From Erpobdella octoculata (Eukaryota; Annelida; Clitellata; Hirudinida; Erpobdellidae), in contig OZ022241.1 of NCBI GenBank assembly GCA_963978895.1, positions 8,722,356 through 8,786,355 of the forward strand: a DNA stretch of 64,000 nucleotides, in the 5' to 3' direction. Below are positions 11,300 to 49,034 of the stretch, piece after piece. The notes beneath the pieces were generated by a model that saw only the letters and a program-made list of their open reading frames with translations, was not told the DNA's origin and made no database searches. The position numbers were made by a program, and so were the translations under genes. The first letter of the stretch is position 1, and each line of letters begins with the position of its first letter.

Positions 11300-11830
11300 T
11301 CTCAGAAATTTGTCAAACAGTTCTTTAGACTTTTTTAAGGCAATCATGTTCAATCATTGTGCCACTGAATTCTACTTTATCAGCAATTTCATCTGCCAAC
11401 ATGTTCAAACTCTTTTTTGAATCCTGAAGTGGAACTATAAAATTTTCAATTTCATCAATCGTGAACCCGGATAATTTCAGGAGTGAGAAGGCTCTAATTT
11501 TTCTGTTACTTTCTAATACTTGCCGGCAGGATATATAATAATTTTTTTTGACAACTGTCTAATTCAGCCAAACTTAATAGAAAAATTAAATTATAATTAA
11601 AGTTTGTTTAATGAAAAAATAAGTTATAACATACCTTGATTCAATTGAGTCAGACTGAATATTACCCAGCAGAACATAACTGAAACCTAATTTTTCAATC
11701 AAATATATGCAGCACTGTATAATAGCAGATGTTGATTGATTTACAACACCAAATGTTTTTAGAGTTAGTCCAATTTTTCCCAAACTTTCCCAATTCTCTA
11801 ACAAATTCAGGAAATTTTTCAATTTTTTTT
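11300..11830 (-). pseudogene. P-element / THAP9-like transposase fragment
   Basis: The minus strand encodes KNFLNLLENWESLGKIGLTL, then FSYVLLGNIQSDSIESR, then after a frame break NYYISCRQVLESNRKIRAFS and IDEIENFI. The order matches the C-terminal part of P-element/THAP9 transposases, whose typical motifs are LLGxxQxDxxExRFGxYRQ and SVxQVLExExKxR. The RFGxYRQ segment is disrupted and stops follow. THAP domain and catalytic core are absent. Confidence 0.65.
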
Positions 11831-13300
11831 AAGGTGAATGAAGTTAGCAACGAAGCGGGAAGCGATGTCTATTTTCACTCCAAATCGCCACAAATTAATT
11901 GAACAAAAAATAATGTTTTCTTTAGAGAAATATCAGCTTGATTAAACAGTGCAAAAATTATTTTGAAATATTTATTGACACTTTATGAAAACTGCCTTCC
12001 ACGACTTGACCTTACAAATATGTTGCCGACACAGCCAATCAGAAACAAATTAATCCAAAAAAATAAAATTATCCGCCCTTTCAAACCAATGTATTCTTAT
12101 AGCAAATTTAACGTAGAATTCAAATATCTAATTACATTTTACACTTTCCTAGTGACAAATAATAATAAACGTCATTTACAGTAATGCTTCCGCTTTCAAT
12201 CCATCAAAGCCCACACGAAAATATATTAATTAAAAATTCAATTTACATTTCCGCTCAAACTGCTAATGGAATTCTTATAGAGAAATTTAAGTTGCGTCAT
12301 TACTTTATGCTAAATTTGATAATCGCACCGGCCTCAATGGTTGTTACGAAAAAAGTTTATTAGAGGAGAATTATTGAAGCAAGATTAAGAATGATTACAT
12401 AAAATTACTCTGCGATGTTTTCTGAGCCAAGAAAGTTTATTTAAACAAGTTCAGACAGTTTATTTTATTTGAAAGTCTATCTTGACTGCAAATTTTTGTT
12501 GCTGCTGCATTTTGCAAGTTATTTTGGAGATTCTTCTTGACGTTGAAGTTGGCAACATGGAATGTTTTCTAGCATCGAAAAACTTGGACAAGGTTAATTT
12601 TATTGACAACTCTCTTTATGATTATAACATTGTTTTTCTCTCAAAGGAAATCTTAATTATAAAAGCTTAATCTATTTCGCTGGAGAAAAACTTTCCCTCT
12701 GATAATTAGTTCCTTGACATAAAATTTATAAATATATATAAGAATTATTAAATTTAAACTGAATTTTACAAACAAAATAAATAAGTTAAACAGTAATTTA
12801 GTCATTACATGGTTTTACATTTAACATTTTACCTTTAAGGTGGAGCTCAAGGCTAGTGGGTGGAGCTTGCGTAATCGGATTTTTTAATTTGGTCAATACA
12901 ACCTCTCTGGCGGGAATACCTAAACCAAAAATAAATAAATAATAAATTTCTAAAAATTGTAATATTATTAAAGACCTTTTGCTGTCAATACGTGTTTAAG
13001 AAAACCTAGTTTAAACACGTAACCAAGAAAACAGAGAGCGAGAACGAGAGAAAATTCCCTTCGTTCGTACTAGCTATAATTATAAATTTCATAATAATAA
13101 TAGAAAACAGTATCTATTGGTTCAAAATAATATTAAGGTCTTTATACTGTTTTAAAAACATCAAATAATCAAATTTTTTTAATTGTGGCAATTTTTATTT
13201 GCAGAGTGCCTTGGCTAATGAAAAATATGGCTGTACTAAGTCACTGTTCGGGGAATACTGTCTATACAGAAATAAAAATAATTTAGCAAACCGAACGAGG
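11831..13300. other. No recognisable gene
   Basis: AT-rich sequence with short frames lacking family features. I saw no convincing exon or RNA gene. Confidence 0.5.
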
Positions 13301-13321
13301 TTCTACGTCCTTTGGCGTCAG

Positions 13322-13490
13322 AGTATGCTGCAACCGACTGTCCAACCTGCTCCAGATTCTGACATGCTGCAACCGACTGAACAACATGCTGCAACCGACT
13401 GACCAACCTGCTCCAGATTCTGACATGCTGCAACCTTACCCTCGTTCACCTGACCAACCTGCTCCAGATTCTGACATGCTGCAACTTTTT
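13322..13490. repeat. Tandem repeat of about 50 bp (CATGCTGCAACCGACTGACC)
   Basis: About three and a half units share ATGCTGCAACC and CCAACCTGCTCCAGATTCTG. One unit is shortened and one carries a small substitution patch. Confidence 0.8.
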
Positions 13491-13555
13491 TTTATGTTTT
13501 TCTGATAGTCAAGTAAAAGTAGCAATCGCCTTAAAATTACCGATTTTGTATTTCG

Positions 13556-13920
13556 ATGCGACTGGGTCGATTGTTCGAAAAATTAAGGGTATTTCTAAAA
13601 GTATTTTATTATTATTCAGCCGTTGTAGAAGGCAACAATAGATATGTGCCAATGCTAGATTTTGTGACATGCCAACATGACGCTTCTAATCTCGCTGGCC
13701 AATTAATTAAGTATAAAAGCTTTGTTTGTATTAAATTTAAGACTTGGCCATTGTACTCGAACGTGGTCACTGATTTTTCTTTTGCAATGATTAATGCTGT
13801 CATTTTCGCATGGAATAGTATGGATGTTTTAAGTTATATTAAAACTTTTTATGAATGGGTAGTGAATGGGGTTTTGCCAAAGGATTTAGTTTTGGTAAAG
13901 CTTTGTTTTTTAAAATGTAT
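13556..13920 (+). pseudogene. Possible transposase fragment, class uncertain
   Basis: A frame of about 120 codons with DFVTCQHDASNLAGQLI and VVTDFSFAMINAVIFAWN followed by YIKTFYEWVVNG and LVKLCF. The D-F-S-x-A-x-x-x-A block followed by a Cys-containing LVKLC block resembles the catalytic region of a family of uncharacterised animal transposases. The frame then runs into a CATA microsatellite, so only a fragment remains. Confidence 0.4.
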
Positions 13921-14062
13921 GTGCACATACATACATACATACATACATACATACATACATACATACATACACATACATACTTTGAATGAGCATTTAGTGC
14001 CGAAATATTGTAAAAAACACATACATACATACATACATACATACATACATTAATACACACAC
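13918..14062. repeat. (CATA)n microsatellite, two blocks
   Basis: Runs of CATACATA interrupted by about 55 bp of other sequence, followed by CACATACA variants to about 14125. Confidence 0.95.
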
Positions 14063-14127
14063 AGACACACATACATGCCCATACACATACATACATATAC
14101 ACACATACATACGCACATACATATATA

Positions 14128-14275
14128 CATATATAGTTCCCGCTCGCTCACCCGCTCCGCTCCGCTCATTTTGTGACGGATTTCAAAATTTTTTCTCTAT
14201 ATTTGATTCCCCTTGACTCTCAAGGTTGTGTGAAAATGTCATTACGATCGGATGAATGGTGTAGCAATGCATAAA
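14128..14275 (-). repeat. Helitron-like repeat, copy 3 (partial)
   Basis: Carries CGCTCCGCTCCGCTCATTTT and TTCATTACGATCGGATGAAT, the reverse complement of copies 1 and 2. The minisatellite body and the CTAG end are missing. Confidence 0.55.
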
Positions 14276-14344
14276 TAACATACCTATATATATACATACA
14301 TATATACAAACATTCATTTTTATATATATAGATTACCTTTGGTG

Positions 14345-14446
14345 GCCGTAAAAGCGCACAATCAGTGACCCCGGGTTAGGGGTAGGGTTAGAGGGGGTTA
14401 GGGTTAGGGTTAGGGCCGGGGTCACTGATTGTGCGCTTTTACCGGC
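14345..14446. repeat. Telomere-like TTAGGG tract inside an inverted repeat
   Basis: The left arm (14345-14373) contains AAAAGCGCACAATCAGTGAC and ends CCCCGG. The right arm (14416-14446) is its reverse complement apart from one indel. Between them lie about 40 bases of GGGTTAGGG/GGTTAGGG units. The whole could form a hairpin with a G-rich loop. Confidence 0.9.
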
Positions 14447-14449
14447 ACT

Positions 14450-15215
14450 TTTGGCCTGGAAAGTTTTTTGGCTCCCCTGAGCCGGGGGATCGGAGTAGGT
14501 CGTCCAAACCTTCTTATTTTTCCCCTGTTTGAGAACTACCTCCTTACCAAATTTCATTAAGATCGCTCCAATGGTTCAGATTTCTATAAAGGAAAAACAA
14601 ACAAACCACATTTATTGTTATATAAATATGATAATGTCATCAATAAAACAACACATTCATCTGTAAGAACAGAAAAAAATCGTTTTGGAACGGTTTCGCT
14701 GAAAAGCGTAGATAACTTTACTATCGACTTCAATAAATTATAATCCATGTTGCTATTTTTCTTTCATTCTGTCCCCAATTCTCAGTAATCGTTTATTGAG
14801 ATTATGATTCGTAATTGCGTTGAATGAGGAAAACAAAATAAAATAACCAAATGACATTTATAGTTATAGATAAATTATTCAGCATTGTTATGCACGAGAC
14901 GCAAACATCACTCACATTTATATCAATATTTCTGGTATTTAAAATAAAGAACAAAGATAAAATCTAATTTTTGGAAAAAACTAGAACATTAAATTTTGCT
15001 AAAATATTTCTAATATTAAAATCTTAAACCCGTAAATTCAGATTTACAAAACTTTTGATGACTCATCTGTGAATAACATTAAATATGCCATTCAACAATT
15101 TAAATAAAAATACAATGAAACCATGTTTTTACGTGCTCAAAACCTTTGTTTGTATGCTACTTGCTCTCAATTTGAGTACCCGTTTTCAAGTACCTTCAAT
15201 TTTCATTTATTGTTT
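14450..15215. other. Repeat tail then AT-rich sequence
   Basis: 14450-14615 (GGCCTGGAAAGTTTTTTGGC onwards) looks like the tail of a dispersed repeat; a related GGCCTGGAAATTTTTTCGGC occurs near 28283. The remainder holds no recognisable feature. Confidence 0.4.
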
Positions 15216-15363
15216 TTATGTTTATTTCTATTGATTTAAGTGTGATTTATTTAAAATTAAACTCAAATCATAAGCACATTTTGGTTGGAAATAAATTATT
15301 TTGGGAATCAAAAACAGGCAGAGGTAAACAAATGACAAATAACATGTATAAGTACTTATTCTA

Positions 15364-15450
15364 CACACACACACACACACACACGCGCGCATACACACAC
15401 ACGCGCACACACACACACACACACACGCGCACACGCGCACACACACACAG

Positions 15451-15546
<96 letters not shown>

Positions 15547-15555
15547 ATATATATT
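15364..15555. repeat. (CA)n then (TA)n compound microsatellite
   Basis: CA/CG-interrupted dinucleotide repeat to about 15472, then a TA run to about 15554. No coding potential. Confidence 0.95.
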
Positions 15556-15559
15556 TTCA

Positions 15560-15850
15560 GGGTTACTTTCCAGAGATCGACTGGCAGAGGTCATAACAAT
15601 TTTCAAAAAACCCACACTGGATCCATAGTTACCTAGCTATAGACCAATCTCCACACCCATTTATCTCAAAGGTTTTTGAGCCGGCGGTAGAATTTTGAAT
15701 GACTCAGCATTTGCGTTTTAACGGGCTTTAACACCAGCATCAGTCTGCTTACATACATAACTACTCAACTGAGACCGTTCTGTTAAATGTTGCATTTAAT
15801 TTAACAAACTAAGCAACTTTATAGAATTTATTGTAAAGCGGCAAAGACAA
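15560..15850 (+). pseudogene. LINE reverse transcriptase fragment (fingers region)
   Basis: Across frame shifts the plus strand reads SYRPISTPIYL, then KVFEPAVEF, then QSAYIHNYSTETVLLNVAF. This is the YRPIS...QSAYRxxxSTETALL block of CR1/jockey-type RTs. Stops interrupt it and the palm motifs are absent. Confidence 0.7.
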
Positions 15851-16002
15851 GATTTTCTAAAACAAAATTCAAACAGTCATTTATAAAAGACAGCTACTCA
15901 ATCAATCCTATAATATTTATTCACTTAAACTAATGTTCAATAAAAACATAAACGCAAAATTATTAGAGAATTATCACATCCGAGCAAAATTACATATTTG
16001 AT

Positions 16003-16870
16003 TTAAAACAGCAACGTGTTTCTGTTCTTTAGTTTGCCAAAAGTGTCTATTATTTGGTTCATCTGCAGTTGAAGTACTGAATTTGTAGCAACACGTTCAA
16101 CGTTCATATTGAGTCTCTCTTGCCCCATGGTATGAAAATATGTTTTCATCCTCCGAAGTCCACTGAAAGATCGTTCTGCAGAACATGAAGTTGCGGGAAG
16201 TATGTGTGCTACCTTCCAGAACACTATTCAGGTCATAACGCCACATAGTTTAGACAAGATCTTCAGCAGACTCAAATTTCTTGAAATCTTTCTCAAGCGC
16301 TTCTATGAACTTTAAAATATTTTTTTCACTTTTAAGAAGATCCACGTCAATGCAGTAGTGTTCAGAAGCAATGTTATAGCTCTTTTGTTCTGGATATGTT
16401 CTGAGAACAACATCTCCTAGTGCGCAGAGAACATCATGATCATTTTTTTCGAATCATGATTTCAGTTCAGTGGTCACCATATCAAGACTTGAGTAATAAG
16501 CTGAAACACGATAATAGTCCTGCTCAGAGTGAAAATGTTGATCACTTCTTTCGCTTCTTTACAAATTTAATGGCTGTTTAAAATGCATTTTTTAATTTCA
16601 TTGCTGACAATCTGAGTGCGCTCCCATAACTTATTAAAAAATTGTCATTTCTGAAGTCAAGCAAATTTTTTATAGTAAGTTCACCGGTTTTCCTTGCTGT
16701 GATGACATCCATAGTTTTTGACTGAAGATAGGTGCACAAGCTGCTAGTCATTGATAAGATAATTTTAAGCAAACTCAACCCAAAAACAAAGTTAAAATCA
16801 CAAACTGCATTAAGCAGCGCAGAGCTGTCGGAATATGTTTTAACATCTCTTTCGTTTAGCAACAACAGTA
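16003..16870 (-). pseudogene. hAT transposase remnant
   Basis: The minus strand gives DFNFVFGLSLLKIILSMTSS (about 16780) and, downstream, ILPATSCSAERSFSGLRRMK with KTYFHTMGQERLN, the hAT C-terminal dimerisation region. The two parts are separated by stops and shifts. It resembles the TTF/ZMYM-type hAT proteins of animals. Confidence 0.75.
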
Positions 16871-17545
16871 GAGTAGAAATGATTCTGGGTAATTGACTAT
16901 CAAATTGAACAAAAATAAGAGTTTAATCATTTAATCACTTGGAAAATGGAGCAAATGTGTTATTTTTTTCAAGCTTGAGAGGCATCAGCTTGCCCGAAAT
17001 ATTGAGAGACAAAACAATTGAAAGGAGCATTTTTCCCTCTGCTCTCCGTCTCCTACGCCTATGGTGACATCAGAAATTTTGATGGCGGCTGACCAAGGCA
17101 AATTAACTCTTTATGCTATCGATCAAACGGCCGCCTTTCACTGCGTATTCTTTTAAACTAAGTTGTTAAATTACCATCATCCGTTCAATCTGTAAACGAG
17201 AAGTGAGTAAAATACAGTTAAATATAAAAGTGTAAAGTAAAAATTTGCGTAAAAACTATAAAATGTTTATTTTTAACACAAAATGAGTAACTAGATATAG
17301 GGACTCAGATATTTTTCTTTTCAATCTTAAATGTTCTTAAACGAATGTACAGTTTTTGAATGGATTAAGTCTGAATCAGGGGGAGGAGGAGGGGGACTGA
17401 CTTCTACCCACAAAATATTTTCAATTATGACATGACCATTTTTTGACTATTATTTACATGAACAAATGGCACCCATCAGGTGTGATTGTTACAGTTTTTG
17501 TCATTATTAACAGGTTCTGTACAATCTGTAACACACGATGCCAAG
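16871..17545. other. No recognisable gene
   Basis: Probably the remaining flank of the hAT remnant, then AT-rich sequence. No paired ends found. Confidence 0.4.
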
Positions 17546-17547
17546 AA

Positions 17548-18219
17548 CTAATCTTCACTGAAAATATTTCCATTGAAAGGCTCGATTCCAGCCACCTTGA
17601 ATCCTGCTATGATGTTTGATGGAGTATAAGCTTTTGAATAAGCCTTGCTTATAATTCCAACAATGTCAAAAATTGTCATAGGCCTTGGATTAGAAACAAC
17701 CCAGTCATCGCATGCAGCGTTGTAAAATCGTTTCAATGGACCGTAGACTGATCTATCGAGTGGTTGAAGTTTTTGGCTACAGCGTGGTAGAAACGTAAAC
17801 AGTGTGATGCCATTCTGTTTTGCCAAATCCAGACTATCCACAGATATATGGCATTTTGTGTGAATAATGAAATGGTTCAACCACTATATGAACGTTGCAG
17901 CATTCATCCACCCTGATGGGTTTGCAGCCCCGACACAGCCAGGTGGACCACCAGCAATCATAGTCTTCTTAAAATAGACTCGAGGAAAAATGAAAAACGG
18001 CAGAATGGAATTTCCGATTGCGTTTGCAGCACAGCATGTCATAATGAGAGTTCCTCTTTCCGCAGTCGTTATTCTGCCGACTTTCTTGTCACTATGACCA
18101 GCTATTATTCTAACAGGTTTCTGAACAGTTGTTAGGCTTGATAAGATATTTAAGGCACCTTTGAAACTAGTATCAAAGGTTTCTGTGCGCGTTGCTATAA
18201 AGGGCGCCAAAATCACCAT
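17548..18219 (-). pseudogene. pogo/Tigger-like DDE transposase, frameshifted
   Basis: Two minus-strand frames are consecutive parts of one protein. 18219-17884 has KKVGRITTAERGTLIMTCCA and ILPFFIFPRV with GAANPSGWMN. 17880-17548 has CHISVDSLDLAKQNGITLFT and LQPLDRSVYGPLKRFYNAAC, ending IAGFKVAGIEPFN. These are DDE_1-superfamily blocks of Tc1/mariner-pogo elements. A stop and frame change at about 17880-17884 separates them. The N-terminal DNA-binding domain is absent. Confidence 0.82.
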
Positions 18220-18900
18220 TTGAAAAAGTCAAATGTCAATAGTTAAGGTATTTTTGTTGCTAAAAAAACAAACGCTCTAAACTAGAATGAATTTTCTTCA
18301 AAATGTTATATAAAAATCACAAGCACTGCATTATGTTTTTAGCTAGAGCATTCATAAAAAAAGTGAAAAAATTACTTTTTACCTTAAAAAGTGAATTATA
18401 TCGATAAAATCGAAACCACAACTCCAAAATAAAAAAAACACAGAAGGAGGGAAGAATTTATATTTTCAATAGACTGGTGCCGTGCTTGATTCGATTTAAT
18501 AAGTAAGTAATGAAAAAACGTTATAGCATCAAGGATACCTGATCTCCCATACATATAAAATTGAATTCAACTAAACAATTTAATAAATTTCGTCCTCTAT
18601 ACATAAAAATGACTCTTTTTGTCTATTATACAAATTCAAACCGCTGGACCAAAGAGAAGGAAAAGATAGCTTTACCTTTTTATTTTTTAGGGCCAGAAAA
18701 CTTATTCCTGGCCATCAGTGCCTTACTAAGACGTTAAAAAACTTATTGTGTAACAAAATACAATGCTAATGACAAATTTTAAAGAGGGTTTCAAGGAATT
18801 TAAAAAAATCCGCTTTCTATTATACTTGTTATGGAAAAAAACTTAGTGCCGTATTGTAGACTGCAGCTGCCCTGGACCAAACACCACCTTTCTCTCCGCA
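18220..18900. other. No recognisable gene
   Basis: AT-rich intergenic sequence; no feature seen. Confidence 0.5.
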
Positions 18901-18904
18901 AAAA

Positions 18905-19225
18905 ATTAACGGGGAAGGGGCAAAAATAAAAGATAAGAAAATAAAAAAAGCAAAGAAAGACAAAAACTAAGAGAAAAAAAAGAAAGACAAAGAGAAAAAG
19001 ATACAAAAAACAACGAAAGAAAAAACAAAAAAAAGGGGAAAGAGAAACAAGCTAAAAAAGAAAAAGCAAAAAGGAAAAAAGCAAAAAAAAACGACAAAAA
19101 ACACACTCTCCTTCCTCTTTTCCCTCTTTTCTTTTTTAATCCATTTTTTTCTCTTTTCTCTCTTTCTTCGTTTTTCTTCTCCTCTTTTTATTTTCTTCTT
19201 CTTTTCCCAGTCATTTTTTGGAAAA
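18905..19225. repeat. Purine-rich tract abutting pyrimidine-rich tract
   Basis: About 200 bases of A/G-rich sequence (AAAGAAAGACAAAGAGAAAA type) switch near 19105 to about 120 bases of C/T-rich sequence (TTTTCTCTCTTTCTTC type). Translated Phe/Leu-rich frames on the minus strand are composition artefacts. Confidence 0.85.
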
Positions 19226-20220
19226 AGGGAATTGTGTTTTGGTTTGCCGCTCTTCCACTCTTTTCTTTTTCTTTATTACTTTTTTGCCCCTTCATCGTTA
19301 AGTTTCTCGGGGAATACACATACACGTTCATACGCATAAACTGAGAAAAATCTTCACTATGACCTCTGGTTTCATAGCGGGTGCCATCACAAAATGAAGC
19401 TGGTGATTTTAGCAGTGCGCAATCGGAATTCTGTAGCATAGAGTGTTTTGATGCCTTCTTATTTAACACAATTTGGTTATAAATATGATTAACAAAATAC
19501 TTTTTTTAGAGCTGTCAGGCTGTCACTAAATATGAACTAGTATATATATATTTAGGAGCCAAAGTTTAGGCAAACAAGTGGACGTGCCATTCCATAAAAT
19601 TATAAGCAGTTTTTTTGGACAGCAATATAAAACCAGGACAGTCTGACTGAAGTGGAGGAGCATTGGGCTCTTCGGCCCCATAGTTGGTTAAGGCTCTGGG
19701 AGTTAATGAAAGTAACTTCTTTCCGTTTAGGTCAACGTAAATACACATCTGTACGTTTGCCTTTCAGCAGATCGCTTTTGAGTTTCAGTAATAGGCGCTT
19801 TAGAAAAAATAATGATTGTTTGATATGCGCTTTTTATATAAAATTGTTTATTTTCTTAGAACTCGTTGATCTTCTTGGTAATATTTAATGAATATTTTTA
19901 CCATAAATTTCTTATTCTCCCCTTTTCTATAGGTCATAAATAATGTTTTTAAGTAGAAGTTGTAATCTGCTTCAAAATGTTTTTCTACAGATAACGCCTA
20001 AAAAAGTAGGCAAATCGAAACTTTTTCTATTTTTCAAAACCTTTGGAAACACACAACGTTGAATCGTGCGGAACGGGTGTACCTATGCAAATAATTTTCA
20101 GTCTGACGTAATCCGTAAAATCCACATTTGATACCGCTACTAAATTTAATCTTAATACCATGGCTGTTTCTTAGGTACATAAATACCACCTACCTGAGAA
20201 GTTTTAGTCAACAACTCAGT
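19226..20220. other. No recognisable gene; upstream flank of copy B
   Basis: Short unrelated frames only. The interval ends at the proposed start codon of copy B, and I could not identify a core promoter motif. Confidence 0.45.
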
Positions 20221-20224
20221 GATC

Positions 20225-46849
<26,625 letters not shown>

Positions 46850-47140
46850 GTTTAAAGAATACCTTTTCCTAAAAGTGACACGCTACTAAACACACAATGA
46901 TGTTATAAATATAACATCAGTTTATAAGTTTATATGTTAATGTTGCAACAAACAATTGAGAAAGCAAATTTATATATTTAGTTATTTGAATAGCATCAAT
47001 CATTGATAGCCTGTGTTTTGTTTTCATCAGCAAAGAAATTTTGTTTATTATTTGCGACAGATTTAAATCAAACAACTTTACAGTTAATTTATTTTTTTTT
47101 TTAATAAAATTTTTTGTAAATTAATGAGTCACAAATATTT
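46850..47140. other. Convergent intergenic spacer
   Basis: 291 bases between the stop codons of copy B (+) and the METTL18-like gene (-). AT-rich, with AATAAA-type signals near 47103 for copy B. Confidence 0.6.
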
Positions 47141-49030
47141 TTAAGTCCTTGCAAAATTTTTGAAAGTCAATGTAAGGATTTCTCGATGAACACCTGTAAT
47201 TATGGATACATTATTATTTGCATTCAACTGACCATGTTATAAGATTTTAAATAATAACAGCAACATGTAACAAATAACATCAACCAAGGTCAATGAAGCT
47301 TCACACAGTGTTAAAGAACTAAAAAGGATTGGGAGCGAAATCATATGAACCAGGATCTAATTGTAGTTATCCTTATGCACATCTCTAAATCAAAGATTTA
47401 CATTTTTTAAATAAAAACAAACAAACCATCTGTGAATGTTTTAGAGGCAATCACATCAAAAACACCTTGACCTTCAACGAACATCTCAAACTCTCTAGTT
47501 CCTCCTCCAACTCCAAAATAAAACGTTTTGGCAGCAATTAGGCTGAAAAAAAATAAAAGATAACATAAGTTGTGTTATGAGAGAGTAGCCTAATGAAACT
47601 GAATAAAAAACAAACAATAACCTAATTACATAATATATAAATATGTAAAAACATATCTTTTACAGCTCTCAACAGAATTGTCGATAGTGTAATTTACGCA
47701 CTTACCATTTACCAGAGGGTTTGAGAAACTTTGAAAAAACCTCATGAAGACTCTTATAATTATCTTTACAGTATATTGTCTCTGATGATAAAATGATGTC
47801 ATACCTGTGACTTTCAGAATATTTCAAATATGTTACCTTTCTAGAAAAATTTAATTTAATTTTATAAAATATATATCTACCTATCAATATCCTGATTTAT
47901 GAAACATGACCAATCACCAGTAAAACATCTAACAAGATCTGATGAGACAGTCTTTTTGGTCGAACCTTTCTCACTTTTTACACAACCGTTAATGTTTAAC
48001 AAAATATTCTGAATTGTCACATGCTCTAAAACTTCTTCATTCTGAAAGAATTAAATAAAATAATAAAATATTAATATATAACTATTAGAAGATTAGTAAT
48101 TCAATTAAAAAAAATTGTCAAAAATAAATTGAACGAATTACCTAAAAATTAACTTCATAATTTAAAAATGAAATGATAATAGTATTTCTTATATAAATTT
48201 ATTTCTTGTTATTAAATGAAAATAATAATAACCTTTATTAATTGAATAGAATTTATTTACTCACATAATCGTGGAAATGAACTGAGCTTGCTCCATTCAG
48301 TAAAGCATAAATACCGGGAAGACCACAACCGCAGCCAAGCTGCAAAATATATTCGGTTAATTTTTAAGACACTCTGGTTTATTTAAACTGGAAAATTTCA
48401 TTTAACAATGAAATATATTTGTTTTATATGAATAATGAATAAAAATTATATTATACAAAAAGTGATCTTACAGACGAAAACTAAATTAATAAAAGTCATA
48501 AAAATGAACAATCAAGACCTGCTTTGGATAAAACAACCACAAAATTCACCTCCAAGACATGCTTTGACTCAAATTTAATGTCTTGATCGACAAAGTAGTT
48601 GATTAAATCTATAGAGCACTCCCAAACCTTTAAACCACCTACATAAAACAAGAAATTTCTAAGAATTCATATTATATTAAACTTCAAAACTAATATTATA
48701 TAAATTACTGACATTATTTAATAATCAAACAAAGATAATAACCTTCATACACTCTTGGTATCAGATCTGAATCTTGGTCAAGATTAGCCAAACTCTTAAA
48801 TTTTTCATTTTCATCAACCGATAAACTGACACACTTCAGTGCAGTGTGGTTTATCAAATCATAGCTAATAGATCTCACACTTTCCTTTCACAAACCATAG
48901 AATAAATGTAAGAAAACCATATAAAATAATTTCACCAAAAAATAATAAACAGATTTTTCTACCGTCAATCTAAAATCTGATAAAACTTCTTTGTATGGTC
49001 GAATCTCACATGCACTTGTATTCTCTTCAG
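47141..49030 (-). CDS. METTL18: METTL18-like protein histidine methyltransferase (5-prime end unresolved)
   Basis: Eight minus-strand exons fit in phase (about 279 codons): 49030-48963, 48884-48743, 48638-48550, 48339-48265, 48041-47881, 47840-47706, 47542-47427, 47193-47141. Hallmarks in order: IPRVYEGGLKVWECSIDL, the SAM-binding LELGCGCGLPGIYAL, VHFHDYNEEVL, GDW, YDIILSSETIYCKDNY, YFGVGGGTREFEMFV and a C-terminal HREILTLTF. These match METTL18, a seven-beta-strand methyltransferase that in mammals methylates a histidine of ribosomal protein uL3 and acts in nucleus and cytoplasm. The first coding exon was not identified: the visible part begins TAEENTSACEIRPY, and the acceptor at 48884 has a weak pyrimidine tract. 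The gene is convergent with copy B. Confidence 0.87.
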
Positions 49031-49034
49031 CTGT

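Noticed and set aside
13918..14062. CRISPR-like spaced repeat array, also the 473-bp array
   Set aside because: Microsatellite and head-to-tail tandem repeats without unique spacers, in a eukaryotic genome.
15218..15628. 136-codon frame with His-Thr and Ile-Tyr repeats
   Set aside because: Mostly CA/TA microsatellite; the last residues only reach into a dead LINE fragment.
47407..47427. In-frame stop after SKTFTDGLFVFI as the end of METTL18
   Set aside because: Splicing at 47427 to 47193 restores the family C-terminus HREILTLTF, so the read-through is intron.
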